Positions 16,635-25,969 of a DNA stretch of 64,000 nt are shown one piece after another; within the stretch, counting starts at the first letter, position 1; each line of letters begins with the position of its first letter. The notes under the pieces are model-generated. The model did not search any database, was not told the DNA's origin, and saw only the letters and a program-made list of their open reading frames with translations. The position numbers and the translations under genes are program-made. Source of the stretch: an uncultured Collinsella sp. Lineage in GTDB: Bacteria > Actinomycetota > Coriobacteriia > Coriobacteriales > Coriobacteriaceae. The stretch is taken from positions 12,712 through 76,711 of the forward strand of contig CABUUB010000002.1 in the NCBI GenBank assembly GCA_902494625.1. Direction: 5' to 3'.

Positions 16635-17648
16635 TTAGGCTTCGAGCAGACCGAGCTGCGGAACGATTTCGTCGCCGGCAGCGGTGCGGCCGAGCGAACG
16701 CGGGGCCAAATCATCCAGAACCGCCGCAAGGTCCCACGGCAACTCGTCGCGGCACTCAATGCGCTCCCCCGTCACGGGATGGTCGAATGCGACGCGCCAG
16801 GAATGAAGGAATTGCCTGGTCAGACCCTGATCGGCGCGTGCATCGCACTTGCCGTAGAGCGGATCGCCCACACAGGAGTGGTTGATATGGCGCATATGCA
16901 CGCGAATCTGATGCGTGCGGCCCGTAAACAGGTGGCATTCGACGAGCGTATAGCCGTCGTCAAAACGCGTGGAATCAAAGCGCTCGAGAACCTTAAAGGT
17001 CGTAATGGCCTGGCGCGCAAAAGGATCGTCCGAAACCGCCATCTTGACACGGTCACGCGTAGAACGGGCAATGCCGGTGTTAATGGTGCCCTCATCCATA
17101 GCGATATGACCGTGAACGAGCGTAATGTAGCGGCGGTCGAGCGTGCGCGTGCGGATAAGATTTTGGAGCGCGCGCTGGGTGTCGTCGTCCTTTGCCGCAA
17201 GCATGAGGCCCGAGGTATCGCGATCCAAACGATGCACGATACCGGGACGGTCCTCGCCCTGCACGGTGCCCAGATGGTCGATACCGCAGTGATAGACCAG
17301 GGCATTCGCGAGCGTACCGCTCTCATGGCCATGCGCGGGATGGCACACCAGGCCGCGCTGCTTGGAGAGCACGATGAGATAGTCGTCCTCATAGCGAATG
17401 TCGAGCGGGATGGCCTCTGGAATCACATCGGCGGGATCGTGCGGCTCGGGCAAATCGACCGAAATACGATCGCCGGCTCGCACGGCGTACTTTTTGGACA
17501 GGCAGGTCTCGCCATTGACGCAGACGGCACCGCCCTCAATCAGATGCGCGCAGGCAGAGCGCGTAGGGCAGCCGTCATTGGCGCCCAGATAGGCGTCAAG
17601 ACGCTGACCGGCAGCATCGTCGGCAACAAGGATATGGATGTCGGCCAT
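16635..17648 (-). CDS. RluA-family 23S rRNA pseudouridine synthase (RluD-like)
   Basis: A 337-residue RNA pseudouridine synthase. The N-terminal S4 RNA-binding domain (about 12-75) is followed by the catalytic domain with the HRLDRDTSGLMLAAK motif containing the catalytic Asp, TGRTHQIRVHM and GDPLYG. Domain order and the neighbouring lspA are as in RluD/YlyB genes. Its ATG overlaps the lspA stop by one base (TAATG). The exact target uridines cannot be read from sequence. Confidence 0.93.
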   Translation of the reverse strand: MADIHILVADDAAGQRLDAYLGANDGCPTRSACAHLIEGGAVCVNGETCLSKKYAVRAGDRISVDLPEPHDPADVIPEAIPLDIRYEDDYLIVLSKQRGLVCHPAHGHESGTLANALVYHCGIDHLGTVQGEDRPGIVHRLDRDTSGLMLAAKDDDTQRALQNLIRTRTLDRRYITLVHGHIAMDEGTINTGIARSTRDRVKMAVSDDPFARQAITTFKVLERFDSTRFDDGYTLVECHLFTGRTHQIRVHMRHINHSCVGDPLYGKCDARADQGLTRQFLHSWRVAFDHPVTGERIECRDELPWDLAAVLDDLAPRSLGRTAAGDEIVPQLGLLEA

Positions 17649-18247
17649 TAGCGCTCATTCCTTTCGCGAATCTTGCGGGCACGCTCTCCACGCTGCTTGG
17701 CTTTGCGCTTAGCGCGGGCCTCATCACGGGCATTGAGCTCGGCAGTCGCATCGATCTCACGAGTGGCGGGGCTCAAGAACATATAACCGATGAGGGCAAG
17801 CACGACGCCTACGGTGATGCCGATATCGGCCACGTTAAAGACGGGAAAGTCGATGAAGGTGGTGGCAATAAAATCGGTCACAAAGCCAAAAGCCAGACGG
17901 TCGATAGCGTTGCCGATAGCACCGCCCGCAACCATCGCCATGCCCACGACCTCCAGGCGAGCGAGCTGAGGCGCGCGAACCAGGTACACGGCAATGGCGA
18001 CAATAACCGCCAACGCCAGCACGGCAAACGCTATGCCATGGCCCTCGCCCATGCTAAAGGCAGCACCGATATTGCGGACAAACATAAAGTCGATGACACC
18101 GGGGATGACGGTCACATGCAAAGCGTCGCCCACGGCACGAACCGCAAGCTTGGTCAGCTGGTCAACAAGCAGCACAACCAGCGCCACCCCACCAGCAACA
18201 CCCAACCGCCAACGCAAAGGCGGCGTCATATCCCCAGTACGACCCAA
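17648..18247 (-). CDS. lspA: Lipoprotein signal peptidase (signal peptidase II)
   Basis: Aspartic membrane protease that removes lipoprotein signal peptides after lipid attachment. It has four hydrophobic helices with DQLTK, FVRNIGAAFS, GGAIGNAIDR (catalytic Asp) and FNVADIGITVG (second Asp). A C-terminal tail of about 45 residues, very rich in Arg/Lys/Ala/Glu, exceeds the normal family length (about 160). The start is uncertain: TTG at 18247 has AGGGG six bases upstream and is preferred over the ATG at 18229. Confidence 0.92.
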   Translation of the reverse strand: MGRTGDMTPPLRWRLGVAGGVALVVLLVDQLTKLAVRAVGDALHVTVIPGVIDFMFVRNIGAAFSMGEGHGIAFAVLALAVIVAIAVYLVRAPQLARLEVVGMAMVAGGAIGNAIDRLAFGFVTDFIATTFIDFPVFNVADIGITVGVVLALIGYMFLSPATREIDATAELNARDEARAKRKAKQRGERARKIRERNER

Positions 18248-18360
18248 ATCAATCCCCTACCCTCAAAACAATCGAATTCCGTTTAACGCAATTAACCATC
18301 TTATATTGCCACACGCAGAGCGCACGACATATTCGCTAACGCCAGATAAATAACCAGCAT

Positions 18361-18399
18361 AAAAAGAAAGCGGCATTCCGAAAAACAGAATGCCGCTTT
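18361..18399 (-). terminator. Intrinsic terminator of ileS
   Basis: A perfect 12-bp stem (18367-18378 with 18388-18399) and a 9-nt loop are followed on the minus strand by CTTTCTTTTTAT. It ends the ileS transcript before lspA. The rest of the ileS-lspA gap holds a possible weak TATAAG box for lspA near 18310 and nothing else recognisable. Confidence 0.85.
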
Positions 18400-18469
18400 A
18401 ATTCAGCGGAGCAAATGGGGCGAAGGCGTCCAAATTCTCCCTATAACTAAAATGCCGAGTTACCGTGCC

Positions 18470-21271
18470 TTAAAGGGCATTCGCACACCTCTCGCAGATG
18501 TGAGCGTGGCCGTTGTACTCGCCGACGGTGGTGCGGTAGTTCCAGCAACGGTCGCAGCACTCGCCCTCGGCAGCCTCGATGGCAACGGAAAGCTCCTCGC
18601 CCTGGGTCAGCTCAACATCGGAGACGATGTAGAACTCGGCCAGGTCGACGGCCTTATCACCGGTCAGCAGCGCGTACATCTCGGCGGGAACGACCGCCTT
18701 GACGCGGACCTGCTGGCTCTTGGTGAAGGTGCCGGCGGAGCGTGCATCCTCAAGGGCCTTGGTCACGGCGCTACGGAGCTCGAGCGAAGCCTCGAGCACG
18801 CCCTCGAACTCATTGGCCTCGTCGACCGAGATAGGCGACTTGTACCAATCGAGCAGCGCGGCGTACTTCTGGTGATCGACGCAGCCGGCGGGCGCATAGG
18901 CCATGGCCTCGTCGACGGTGTAGGACAGGATCGGCTGCAGGTCGCGCATGAGCATCGAGAAGAGCTCGGCAAGCACGGTCTGGGCGCTGCGGCGCTCAGG
19001 CGAGCCGGGCTTCTCGCAGTACAGACGGTCCTTCAGGGCGTCGAGGTACACGTTGGAAAGCTCGGTAACCACGAAGTCGTAGAGCGCACGGTAGGCGCGC
19101 GGGAACTCGTAGCTGGCGTAGGCATCGTCGACCTCGGCCTGGACCTGGGTCAGGCGGGCAACCATGAGCTTGTCGAGCGGCAACAGGTCGGCAAAGGCGA
19201 CGCCGTCGGTCTCGGGCTCAAACTGACCCTCGAGCTCGGAGAGCAAGAAGCGCAGCGTGTTGCGGAAACGACGGTAGGCATCAGACGTACGGGCGAGAAT
19301 CTCGTGGTCGATGGAAACGTCGGAGCTGGTGTCGACCGAGGCGACCCACAGGCGAATGATGTCGGCGCCCATCTCGTCACAGACCTTGTTGGGGTCGATG
19401 ACGTTGCCGAGCGACTTGGACATCTTGCGGCCCTGGCCGTCGAGCGTGAAGCCCTGCGAGACGACTGCCTTGTACGGAGCGTGGCCATTGGCACCCACCG
19501 AGGTGAGCAGCGAGCTCTGGAACCAACCGCGGTGCTGGTCGGAGCCCTCGAGGTACACATCCGCCGGATACTCCAGCTCGGGGCGATACTCGCAGACGGC
19601 CTTCCAAGACACGCCGGAGTCCCACCACACGTCGAGGATGTCCTTATCGGCCTTGAGGTGATGGCCGCCGCACTTGGGGCAGACGCAGGCCTCGCCCAGG
19701 TAGCTCTCGGGAGCGTCGGTGAACCAGGCGTCGGAGCCCTTCTCGTGGAAGAGCTTGATGACAGCGTCGAGCGTGGCGTCGTTCATGACCTTCTCGCCGC
19801 AGTCGGCGCAAGTGTAGCTGGGGATAGGCACGCCCCAGTTGCGCTGACGGCTGATGCACCAGTCGGGACGCTGCTCGACCATGGCACCGATGCGGTTTGC
19901 CGCGTGGGCCGGATACCACTTGACGTTCTCGCGAACCTCCTTGCCAGCCTGCTCACGCAAGCCGGTCTTGTCCATCGAGACGAACCACTGGTCAGTAGCA
20001 CGGAAGAGCACCGGGTGCTTACAGCGCCAGCAGTGCGGATAGCTGTGCGTGATCTTCTTCTCGAGGACCAGGGTGCCGCGCTCGCGCAGGAACTCGATGA
20101 TGTGTGGGTTGGCCTCATCGGTGTCCATACCGCTGAAGGGGCCACCGGTGCCCAACTCCTCACCGGTGTAGAACTTGCCGTCGTCATCGACCGGCATGCA
20201 GATGTCGGTGATGCCCTCCTTGAGGCAGGCAAAGTAGTCGTCAACACCGTGGCCGGGCGAGTTGTGGACAATACCGGTACCGTCGTCGACACCGACGTAA
20301 TCGGCCAGCAGCGCCACGCCCTCGACACCGTCGAAGATCGGCTGCTTGTAGTGGATGTGGTGGAAGGTCTCGGCGGGAACCACATAGGGCTTGCCGTCGA
20401 CCATGACCGGGGTGTACTCCCAGCCAAACTCCTCGCAGCACTTGGGAGCCAGGTCCTCGAGCATGACCTCGGCGCGACCGTCGTGCTCAACGGCGACGTA
20501 AGCGGCGCCGGGCTTGAGGGAAACTGCCTGGTCGGAGGGGATGGTCCACGGGGTGGTCGTCCAGATGATAAAGTCGACCGGGCCGTCGAAGTTCTCGAGG
20601 CCGGCAGGCTTGGAGGTCATCTCAAAGCGAACGAAGATAGAGGGGCTCGTCTCGTCGGAGTACTCGATCTCGGCCTCGGCCAGCGCGGTGTGGCAGTGCT
20701 TGCACCAGTGGACGGGCTTGTGGCCGCGATAGATCATGCCCTTGTCGAACATAGCCTTGAAGACCTCAATGTCGGCGGCGTCATGCTGGTGATAGAGCGT
20801 CAGATACGGGTTGTCCCAGTCGCCAAGCACGCCAAGGCGACGGAAGCCAGCCTTCTGGAGCTCGATGTTCTCGACAGCGAACTTGTTGCAAAGCTCGCGG
20901 ATCTTAGCCGTGGAGGTCTGGTTGAACTTCTCGGTGCCGAGCTTCTCCTCGACCTTATGCTCAATCGGCTGACCGTGGCAGTCCCAACCGGGGACATAGG
21001 GAACTTCGCAGCCCTGCATCATCCAGTAACGGTTGATCATGTCCTTAGAGATCTTGTTCATGGCGTGGCCGATGTGGATCGGGCCGTTGGCGTACGGAGG
21101 GCCGTCGTGCAGCACGAACTTCTTGTGACCCGCGTTCTTCTTTAGAACTTGCTCGTAGACCTTGTTGTCCTGCCAGTCCTTGAGTCGCTTGGGCTCGGAC
21201 TTGGAAAGACCGGCACGCATGGGAAATCCGGTTTTGGGCAGATTCATCGTCTGCTTGTACTCGTTTGCCAC
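18470..21271 (-). CDS. ileS: Isoleucyl-tRNA synthetase
   Basis: A 933-residue class I synthetase charging tRNA-Ile. It has PIHIGHAMNK (HIGH motif), an editing domain with WTTTPWTIPSD, GRKMSKSLGN (KMSKS) and a C-terminal zinc finger CDRCWNYR...HICERCANAL, typical of bacterial-type IleRS. The start is GTG at 21271 with AAAGGGG six bases upstream. It is preceded by an Ile T-box leader (21315-21612) and followed by a terminator. Confidence 0.97.
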   Translation of the reverse strand: MANEYKQTMNLPKTGFPMRAGLSKSEPKRLKDWQDNKVYEQVLKKNAGHKKFVLHDGPPYANGPIHIGHAMNKISKDMINRYWMMQGCEVPYVPGWDCHGQPIEHKVEEKLGTEKFNQTSTAKIRELCNKFAVENIELQKAGFRRLGVLGDWDNPYLTLYHQHDAADIEVFKAMFDKGMIYRGHKPVHWCKHCHTALAEAEIEYSDETSPSIFVRFEMTSKPAGLENFDGPVDFIIWTTTPWTIPSDQAVSLKPGAAYVAVEHDGRAEVMLEDLAPKCCEEFGWEYTPVMVDGKPYVVPAETFHHIHYKQPIFDGVEGVALLADYVGVDDGTGIVHNSPGHGVDDYFACLKEGITDICMPVDDDGKFYTGEELGTGGPFSGMDTDEANPHIIEFLRERGTLVLEKKITHSYPHCWRCKHPVLFRATDQWFVSMDKTGLREQAGKEVRENVKWYPAHAANRIGAMVEQRPDWCISRQRNWGVPIPSYTCADCGEKVMNDATLDAVIKLFHEKGSDAWFTDAPESYLGEACVCPKCGGHHLKADKDILDVWWDSGVSWKAVCEYRPELEYPADVYLEGSDQHRGWFQSSLLTSVGANGHAPYKAVVSQGFTLDGQGRKMSKSLGNVIDPNKVCDEMGADIIRLWVASVDTSSDVSIDHEILARTSDAYRRFRNTLRFLLSELEGQFEPETDGVAFADLLPLDKLMVARLTQVQAEVDDAYASYEFPRAYRALYDFVVTELSNVYLDALKDRLYCEKPGSPERRSAQTVLAELFSMLMRDLQPILSYTVDEAMAYAPAGCVDHQKYAALLDWYKSPISVDEANEFEGVLEASLELRSAVTKALEDARSAGTFTKSQQVRVKAVVPAEMYALLTGDKAVDLAEFYIVSDVELTQGEELSVAIEAAEGECCDRCWNYRTTVGEYNGHAHICERCANAL

Positions 21272-21314
21272 GGTACCCCTTTCTTGTCATGGGCGCGCAC
21301 GCCCTCTGGGCACC

Positions 21315-21612
21315 AAAAAAGCGCCCGTCCCTACAAGCTGGGACGAAGCGCCACAAAACGGGCAGTCTGCCCGTAAAAGCTCTTCGCTTAACCACCCAGC
21401 TTAGATGCCCTCGCTCGCGTCGCCGCGCGCTCGCATCCGTTACTCGGCTGGTCTGTATCGACGACCATCTCGGCGATGTCTACTAAGACGAACCTGCGCG
21501 GCACGTCCGTTGGGACCGCAGCTCCGGGGTGATTTTCATCGGTCGCATGCACGGGTTCTCAGCGCTCCCCGCTCTCTGTAGCATGCGGACGGCCGACTAC
21601 TCGTCCCCATCA
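21315..21612 (-). promoter_or_regulatory. T-box leader of ileS (isoleucine, transcription-attenuation type)
   Basis: Uncharged tRNA-Ile is expected to bind this leader and allow read-through into ileS. Stem I starts near 21612 with the GACGAGTAGT K-turn region. The specifier ATC (21533-21531) lies in GAAAATCACC. The T-box reads GGGTGGTTAAGCG (21397 downwards); its bulge UGGU complements ACCA of the tRNA. Antiterminator arms AAGCTGGG and CCCAGCTT (21402-21395 and 21342-21335) compete with a terminator whose stem is 21321-21331/21340-21351, followed by six U's. An extra hairpin (21359-21375) is inserted in the antiterminator loop. Confidence 0.92.
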
Positions 21613-21709
21613 ACGCTTATGCGGAGTATGCTAGCACGTTCCGCGCCGGCGAAAAACCCTCAACACTGGTTTTATACGTTCGAAATTTCTCGCGGCTGTG
21701 GACCTTCTC

Positions 21710-21739
21710 TTGGAGCAAAATACCTGAAAGCACTTTATC
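21710..21739 (+). promoter_or_regulatory. Candidate promoter of the alcohol dehydrogenase gene
   Basis: TTGGAG (21710-21715), an 18-bp spacer and TTTATC (21734-21739) lie about 20 bp before the ribosome site. The boxes are weak. Confidence 0.3.
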
Positions 21740-21757
21740 GAACGAAAGAAGGTTGCT

Positions 21758-22846
21758 ATGCGCACGATTGGAATGAGCGACTACACCGTTGGCGAGGATT
21801 GCTTTGACGAGCTGCCCGGCGCGCTGGCCGAGTACGGCGCGAAGAAGGTCGCGATCATCGGTGGCAAGCGGGCACTGGCCGCAGCACTTCCCGGTATCGA
21901 AGCTGCGCTGGCGGGTACCGACGTCGAAATTCTCGAGACGCGCGTCTACGGCACCAACAGTACGCGTGCCAATATCGCCAAGGTCGTGAATTCCCCTGCC
22001 TGCCAGGAAGCTGACGTGCTTATCGCATGCGGCGGCGGCAAGGCACTCGACACCGTGAAGACCGCAGCTATCGAGCTCAAGAAGATCGTCTTTACCGTGC
22101 CGACGATCTGCTCCAACTGCTCGGCCGCGACAGCCATTGCCGTTGTCTACAACGACGATGGCTCGCTCGAGGGCTATTCGTACCCCAACCGCCCCGCGCA
22201 CATCTTCATCAATCCCAAGATCATCGCCGAGGCTCCGGCAGAGTACTTCTGGGCCGGCGTGGGTGATGCCCTGTCTAAGCAGCCCGAGGTCGAGTACGCC
22301 ACGAGCGCCGGCAACCTGGAGCACACCGCCGGTCTAGGCCTGGCACTCGCCCACACCTGCTCCGAGCCGCTGTTTACCTATGGCGTCCAGGGGCTTGAGG
22401 ACGTGCACCAGGACCTGTCGAGCGAAGCCGTCAAGCAGATCGCGCTCGACATCGTGGTCAACACGGGCTACGTCTCCAACCTGACCAACCAAAACGATTA
22501 CTACTACAACTCGAGCGTGGCACATGCGTTCTACAACGCCACGTGCAGCATTCCGCGTGAGGGCACCTACCTGCACGGCGAGGTCGTGAGTCTGGGCGTG
22601 CTCGTGCTGTTTGCCTATACGGGAGACACCGAGAACCTTAAGCGCTACGCCGCCTTTAACAAGCAGATGGGCCTGCCCGTGACGCTTGAGCAGGTCGGGC
22701 TTTCCGAGGCTGATATCCCGGCCCTGTGCGAGTTCGCACACGCCACCAACGAGTGGAAGCAGGGAAACCCCGAGCCCTTCACCGACGAGAAGTTCGCCGC
22801 CGCCATCAAGGCCGCCAACGCCTACGGCCACTCTATCCTGGCCTAA
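21758..22846 (+). CDS. Iron-containing alcohol dehydrogenase family (glycerol-dehydrogenase-like)
   Basis: A 362-residue NAD(P)-dependent oxidoreductase of the Fe-ADH/GldA superfamily. The nucleotide-binding half has VLIACGGGKALDTVK and TVPTICSNCSAAT. The metal-binding half has the Asp in GVGDALSK, a His in SSVAHAFYNA and a His in YLHGEVV, so the metal site looks intact. The substrate is unknown; glycerol or another small polyol or aldehyde is possible. AAGAAGG precedes the ATG. It is monocistronic, divergent from ileS, and ends at a bidirectional terminator. Confidence 0.88.
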   Translation: MRTIGMSDYTVGEDCFDELPGALAEYGAKKVAIIGGKRALAAALPGIEAALAGTDVEILETRVYGTNSTRANIAKVVNSPACQEADVLIACGGGKALDTVKTAAIELKKIVFTVPTICSNCSAATAIAVVYNDDGSLEGYSYPNRPAHIFINPKIIAEAPAEYFWAGVGDALSKQPEVEYATSAGNLEHTAGLGLALAHTCSEPLFTYGVQGLEDVHQDLSSEAVKQIALDIVVNTGYVSNLTNQNDYYYNSSVAHAFYNATCSIPREGTYLHGEVVSLGVLVLFAYTGDTENLKRYAAFNKQMGLPVTLEQVGLSEADIPALCEFAHATNEWKQGNPEPFTDEKFAAAIKAANAYGHSILA

Positions 22847-22852
22847 CCGACC

Positions 22853-22892
22853 AAAACCGCCACAAAGGGGACAGTACCTTTGTGGCGGTTTT
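22853..22892. terminator. Bidirectional terminator made of the CACAAAGG hairpin repeat (copy 2)
   Basis: A perfect 16-bp stem (22853-22868 with 22877-22892) and an 8-nt loop have T runs on both strands. It serves both the dehydrogenase gene (stop at 22846) and the convergent DUF523 gene (stop codon begins at 22893). Core and loop match the hairpin at 15208-15248. Confidence 0.85.
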
Positions 22893-23348
22893 TTATTGCT
22901 GTAACATGCTCGAGTCGAATTCGCTTGCCGGGATCACGCGGTAGCCGTGGCGCAGGAGCAGGTCAACGAAGACACCGTTACCCGTTGTGAGCGTGCCGCT
23001 GAAGGATCCGTCGTAGATATGGCCCACGCCGCACGACGGACTGCGATCCTGCAAAATGCACGCAACAATCTCGGACGGGCCGCCCGCCAGCTCGCACATA
23101 TCGAGCGCGCGTTGAGCGCCCAGACGAAACTCGCGATCGACCGACACGCCCTTGCAGGTACGGACCTCGCCGCTCACAATCTCAGACGGCTTGCGCGGTG
23201 TGGGCAGGCCCCCAAAGACCTCAGGGCACACCAAGAGGACCTCAGTCCCTGTACGCTCGCAGGCCTCGACCAACTCGCGATGATAGTTGTCGAGCCCGTT
23301 ATACTTGCAGCTCTCGCCCATCAAGCAGGCGCTCACCACGATCTTCAT
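22893..23348 (-). CDS. DUF523 family protein
   Basis: A 151-residue protein of DUF523, function unknown. It keeps the family's cysteine motifs: VSACLMGESCKYNG near the start, VCPEVFGGLPTPR and ILQDRSPSCG, suggesting a metal or redox site. The start at 23348 follows GAGAGGG. The gene lies between ftsH and the convergent dehydrogenase gene and has no operon partner. Confidence 0.85.
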   Translation of the reverse strand: MKIVVSACLMGESCKYNGLDNYHRELVEACERTGTEVLLVCPEVFGGLPTPRKPSEIVSGEVRTCKGVSVDREFRLGAQRALDMCELAGGPSEIVACILQDRSPSCGVGHIYDGSFSGTLTTGNGVFVDLLLRHGYRVIPASEFDSSMLQQ

Positions 23349-23362
23349 TCCATCCCTCTCAA

Positions 23363-23401
23363 GCAAAACGCCCCATTTGAGAAAGCTGCTCAAATGGGGC
23401 G
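23363..23401 (-). terminator. Intrinsic terminator of ftsH
   Basis: A perfect 13-bp stem (23369-23381 with 23389-23401) and a 7-nt loop are followed by TTTTG on the minus strand, 27 bp after the ftsH stop. Confidence 0.8.
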
Positions 23402-23428
23402 TCGGCGTTTACTGGCTCGACCGCGGCG

Positions 23429-25336
23429 TTACTGCTGCTTGGGCATCAGCGGATTCTCGCGCGTGAGGAGGTTCATGAACTCCTCGCCCGTGATGGTCTC
23501 CTTCTTGTACAGATAACGAGCCAGCTCATGGAGCTTGAACTTGTTCTCCTTGAGGATCTGCAGGGCGCGATCGTGCGCGTCCTCGATCAGTTTAGCGACA
23601 ATCGCGTCCACACGCTCGGCCGTACCAGGGGCGCAGGTAAGCGACGTGTCCTGATTGAGATACGCGTTCTGCACGGTACCGAGCGCCATCATGCCAAACT
23701 CATCGGACATGCCAAAGCGCGTCACCATGTTGCGGGCGAGCTTGGTGGCCTGCTCGATATCGTTGGCGGCGCCGGTCGTCATCTCACCAAAGATGAGCTC
23801 CTCGGCCGCACGGCCGCCGCAATAGACAGCGAGCTTGTCCAGGACCTCCTGGCGTGTGGTCAGGAAGCGCTCGTCCTCCTCGACCTGCATGGTGTAGCCC
23901 AGAGCACCGCTCGTGCGCGGCACGATGGTGATCTTGGTAACCGGCGCGGAACCCTTTTGGCGGGCAGCGACGATGGCATGGCCGATCTCGTGGTAGGAAA
24001 CGACCTGCTTCTCGTGGTCGGACAGCACCGTGGACTTACGCTGCTGGCCGGCGATGACGACCTCCACCGACTCCTCAAAATCGTCCTGCGTGGCGCGTTT
24101 GCGACCCTCGCGAACGGCGCGCAGGGCGCCCTCGTTGATGATATTGGCCAGGTCGGCGCCCGAGGCACCGGGCGTGGCGCGGGCAATCGCGGTCAGATCG
24201 ATCGGCGGCTCGGTCTTCACACTCTTGGCGTGGAGCTCGAGAATGTTCTTACGGCCGGTCAGATCGGGCAACTCGACGGGGATGCGGCGGTCAAAACGAC
24301 CGGGGCGCAGTAGAGCGGGATCGAGACTGTCGGGGCGGTTGGTTGCGGCAAGGACAACGATACCCTTGTGGTTATCGAAGCCATCCATCTCGGTCAGCAA
24401 CTGATTGAGCGTCTGCTCGCGCTCGTCGTTGCCGCTAAAGCCGCCGCCATCGCGCTTCTTACCGATGGTATCGATCTCATCGATAAAGACGATACACGGG
24501 GCCTTTTCCTTAGCCTGCTTAAACAGATCGCGCACCTTGGCGGCGCCGCGGCCGACAAACATCTCAACAAACTCAGAACCCGAAATACTAAAGAACGGCA
24601 CGCCCGCCTCGCCGGCAACGGCCTTGGCAAGCAGGGTCTTACCGGTACCCGGAGGGCCGACAAGAAGAGCACCGCGCGGCAGCTTGGCGCCGATTTCCTC
24701 GTAGCGCTGCGGCTTCTCCAGAAAGTCGACGACCTCCTTGAGGGACTCCTTGGCCTCTTCCTGGCCGGCGACATCCTTAAAGGTCACGCCCACGTCCTTG
24801 GAGGCGATCACGCGCGCGCCGGACTTACCCAGTCCGCCGCCGCCAAAACCACCGCCGCCAAAGTTCATCGACGGACCGTCATCGCCCATGGCCTTCTTCA
24901 TGCGGCGGTTGAGCCACCAGCCGATCAGGAAGAAGATGGCTATGGGAAGAATGAGGGTGAGCAAGTAGTAGGTCATCAGGCCCGAGTTCTTATCGGGAAC
25001 AACCGACTCAAGCGAGGCGCCAGATTCAAGCACGCGATCGGTAAAGCCCGCGTCATTCGGCACACCGGTCGTCTTGTAGGCGATGTTCTCGTCCTCGCCC
25101 TTCTTGGTGTAATAAATCGTGTAATCGTCCGTGTTGTACTCGACCTTGTCGACACTCTTCTTATCGAGCGCTTTGACAAACGTCGAGTAATCGGTCTTCG
25201 TAATCTGCTGCGTGTGACCGATGTTGGGGAACAGTACGGTCGAGAGCACGAGGTAGACGACGAAGGCGATGAGCACGTAGAGGATCATATTCCGTCTACG
25301 TTTGTTGTCATCCATCTCCATCTGCTTGAACTCCAT
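23429..25336 (-). CDS. ftsH: ATP-dependent zinc metalloprotease FtsH
   Basis: A 635-residue membrane AAA+ protease that removes damaged or regulatory proteins. It has two membrane helices (about 15-33 and 125-143) around an extracytoplasmic domain, Walker A GPPGTGKT, Walker [12 protein letters not shown], the second region of homology [20 protein letters not shown], and zinc-binding HEIGH. The start is uncertain: 25336 has no clear ribosome site, while Met6 (25321) has GGAG nine bases upstream. It is divergent from the adenosyltransferase gene. Confidence 0.96.
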   Translation of the reverse strand: MEFKQMEMDDNKRRRNMILYVLIAFVVYLVLSTVLFPNIGHTQQITKTDYSTFVKALDKKSVDKVEYNTDDYTIYYTKKGEDENIAYKTTGVPNDAGFTDRVLESGASLESVVPDKNSGLMTYYLLTLILPIAIFFLIGWWLNRRMKKAMGDDGPSMNFGGGGFGGGGLGKSGARVIASKDVGVTFKDVAGQEEAKESLKEVVDFLEKPQRYEEIGAKLPRGALLVGPPGTGKTLLAKAVAGEAGVPFFSISGSEFVEMFVGRGAAKVRDLFKQAKEKAPCIVFIDEIDTIGKKRDGGGFSGNDEREQTLNQLLTEMDGFDNHKGIVVLAATNRPDSLDPALLRPGRFDRRIPVELPDLTGRKNILELHAKSVKTEPPIDLTAIARATPGASGADLANIINEGALRAVREGRKRATQDDFEESVEVVIAGQQRKSTVLSDHEKQVVSYHEIGHAIVAARQKGSAPVTKITIVPRTSGALGYTMQVEEDERFLTTRQEVLDKLAVYCGGRAAEELIFGEMTTGAANDIEQATKLARNMVTRFGMSDEFGMMALGTVQNAYLNQDTSLTCAPGTAERVDAIVAKLIEDAHDRALQILKENKFKLHELARYLYKKETITGEEFMNLLTRENPLMPKQQ

Positions 25337-25413
25337 CTACTGGGGTTGATAATGTTTTCTAGAATACCCAACCCGGACGGCGATAAACCGACGCCGGGCA
25401 CGAAAGGACAGAG

Positions 25414-25899
25414 ATGGCATCACTGGAAGTCGGCAAGGTTCAAATCTATACGGGCGACGGCAAGGGCAAGACGACGGCTGCGCTGGGCCTCGCGCTGCGC
25501 GCCACGGGCTATGGACTTAACGTGCTCATGCTTCAGTTTGCCAAGAAGCTGCACTGTGCCGAACATGACGCAGCACCTCGATTGGGGCTACGCATCGTAC
25601 AAGCCGACCGCGACACGCCCGAAGCCTGTGCCGCACAGATCATGGAGCTGGCGCGCGAGCAGATTAGCCAGGTCAACGTGCTGATCTTGGATGAGCTGGG
25701 AGAAGCCATGCGACGGGGCTTTGTGACGCGCGAAGATGTCGAAGCGTTGATCGCGATTAAACCAACCACCACGGAGCTCGTGTTCACCGGCCGTGGCTTG
25801 CTGCCCCTCGCCGACCTTGCAGACCTAGTAACCGAAATGCGCCCCGTCAAACACTACTTCGACGAAGGCCTCCTAGCCCGCCAAGGCATCGAATACTAG
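25414..25899 (+). CDS. Corrinoid (cob(I)yrinic acid a,c-diamide) adenosyltransferase, CobO/BtuR type
   Basis: A 161-residue P-loop enzyme that adds the 5'-deoxyadenosyl group to cobalt in corrinoids. It has the P-loop GDGKGKTTAALGLALRA and the family block LILDELGEAMRRGFV, followed by ELVFTGRGLLP. AAAGGA precedes the ATG. No other cobalamin genes are near, so it may serve salvage. Its TAG stop (25897-25899) lies inside the first REP unit of the adjacent RAYT element, suggesting the repeat landed at the very end of the gene. Confidence 0.88.
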   Translation: MASLEVGKVQIYTGDGKGKTTAALGLALRATGYGLNVLMLQFAKKLHCAEHDAAPRLGLRIVQADRDTPEACAAQIMELAREQISQVNVLILDELGEAMRRGFVTREDVEALIAIKPTTTELVFTGRGLLPLADLADLVTEMRPVKHYFDEGLLARQGIEY

Positions 25900-25943
25900 T
25901 CATTGGGGACGTTCTTGAATGTCTAGTCGTTGGGGACACTCTT
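25896..25943 (+). repeat. Left REP array (two units) of the RAYT element
   Basis: Two units share CTAGTCRTTGGGGAC: 25896-25916 with the GTTCTT ending and 25923-25943 with the ACTCTT ending. They are inverted relative to the right array (26871-26945), where the same outer and inner versions recur. A CTCTTTCTTGGGAAAGAG hairpin follows the second unit. Confidence 0.85.
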
Positions 25944-25969
25944 TCTTGGGAAAGAGCAAAATCAGGGCC

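Noticed and set aside
18452..21145. 897-codon open frame on the plus strand opposite ileS
   Set aside because: It mirrors the ileS codons in high-GC DNA, has repetitive Val/Gly/Leu/Ala/Asp composition, no ribosome site and no family resemblance.
21529..21807. 92-codon plus-strand frame before the alcohol dehydrogenase
   Set aside because: Overlaps the T-box leader and the dehydrogenase start in another frame; no ribosome site.
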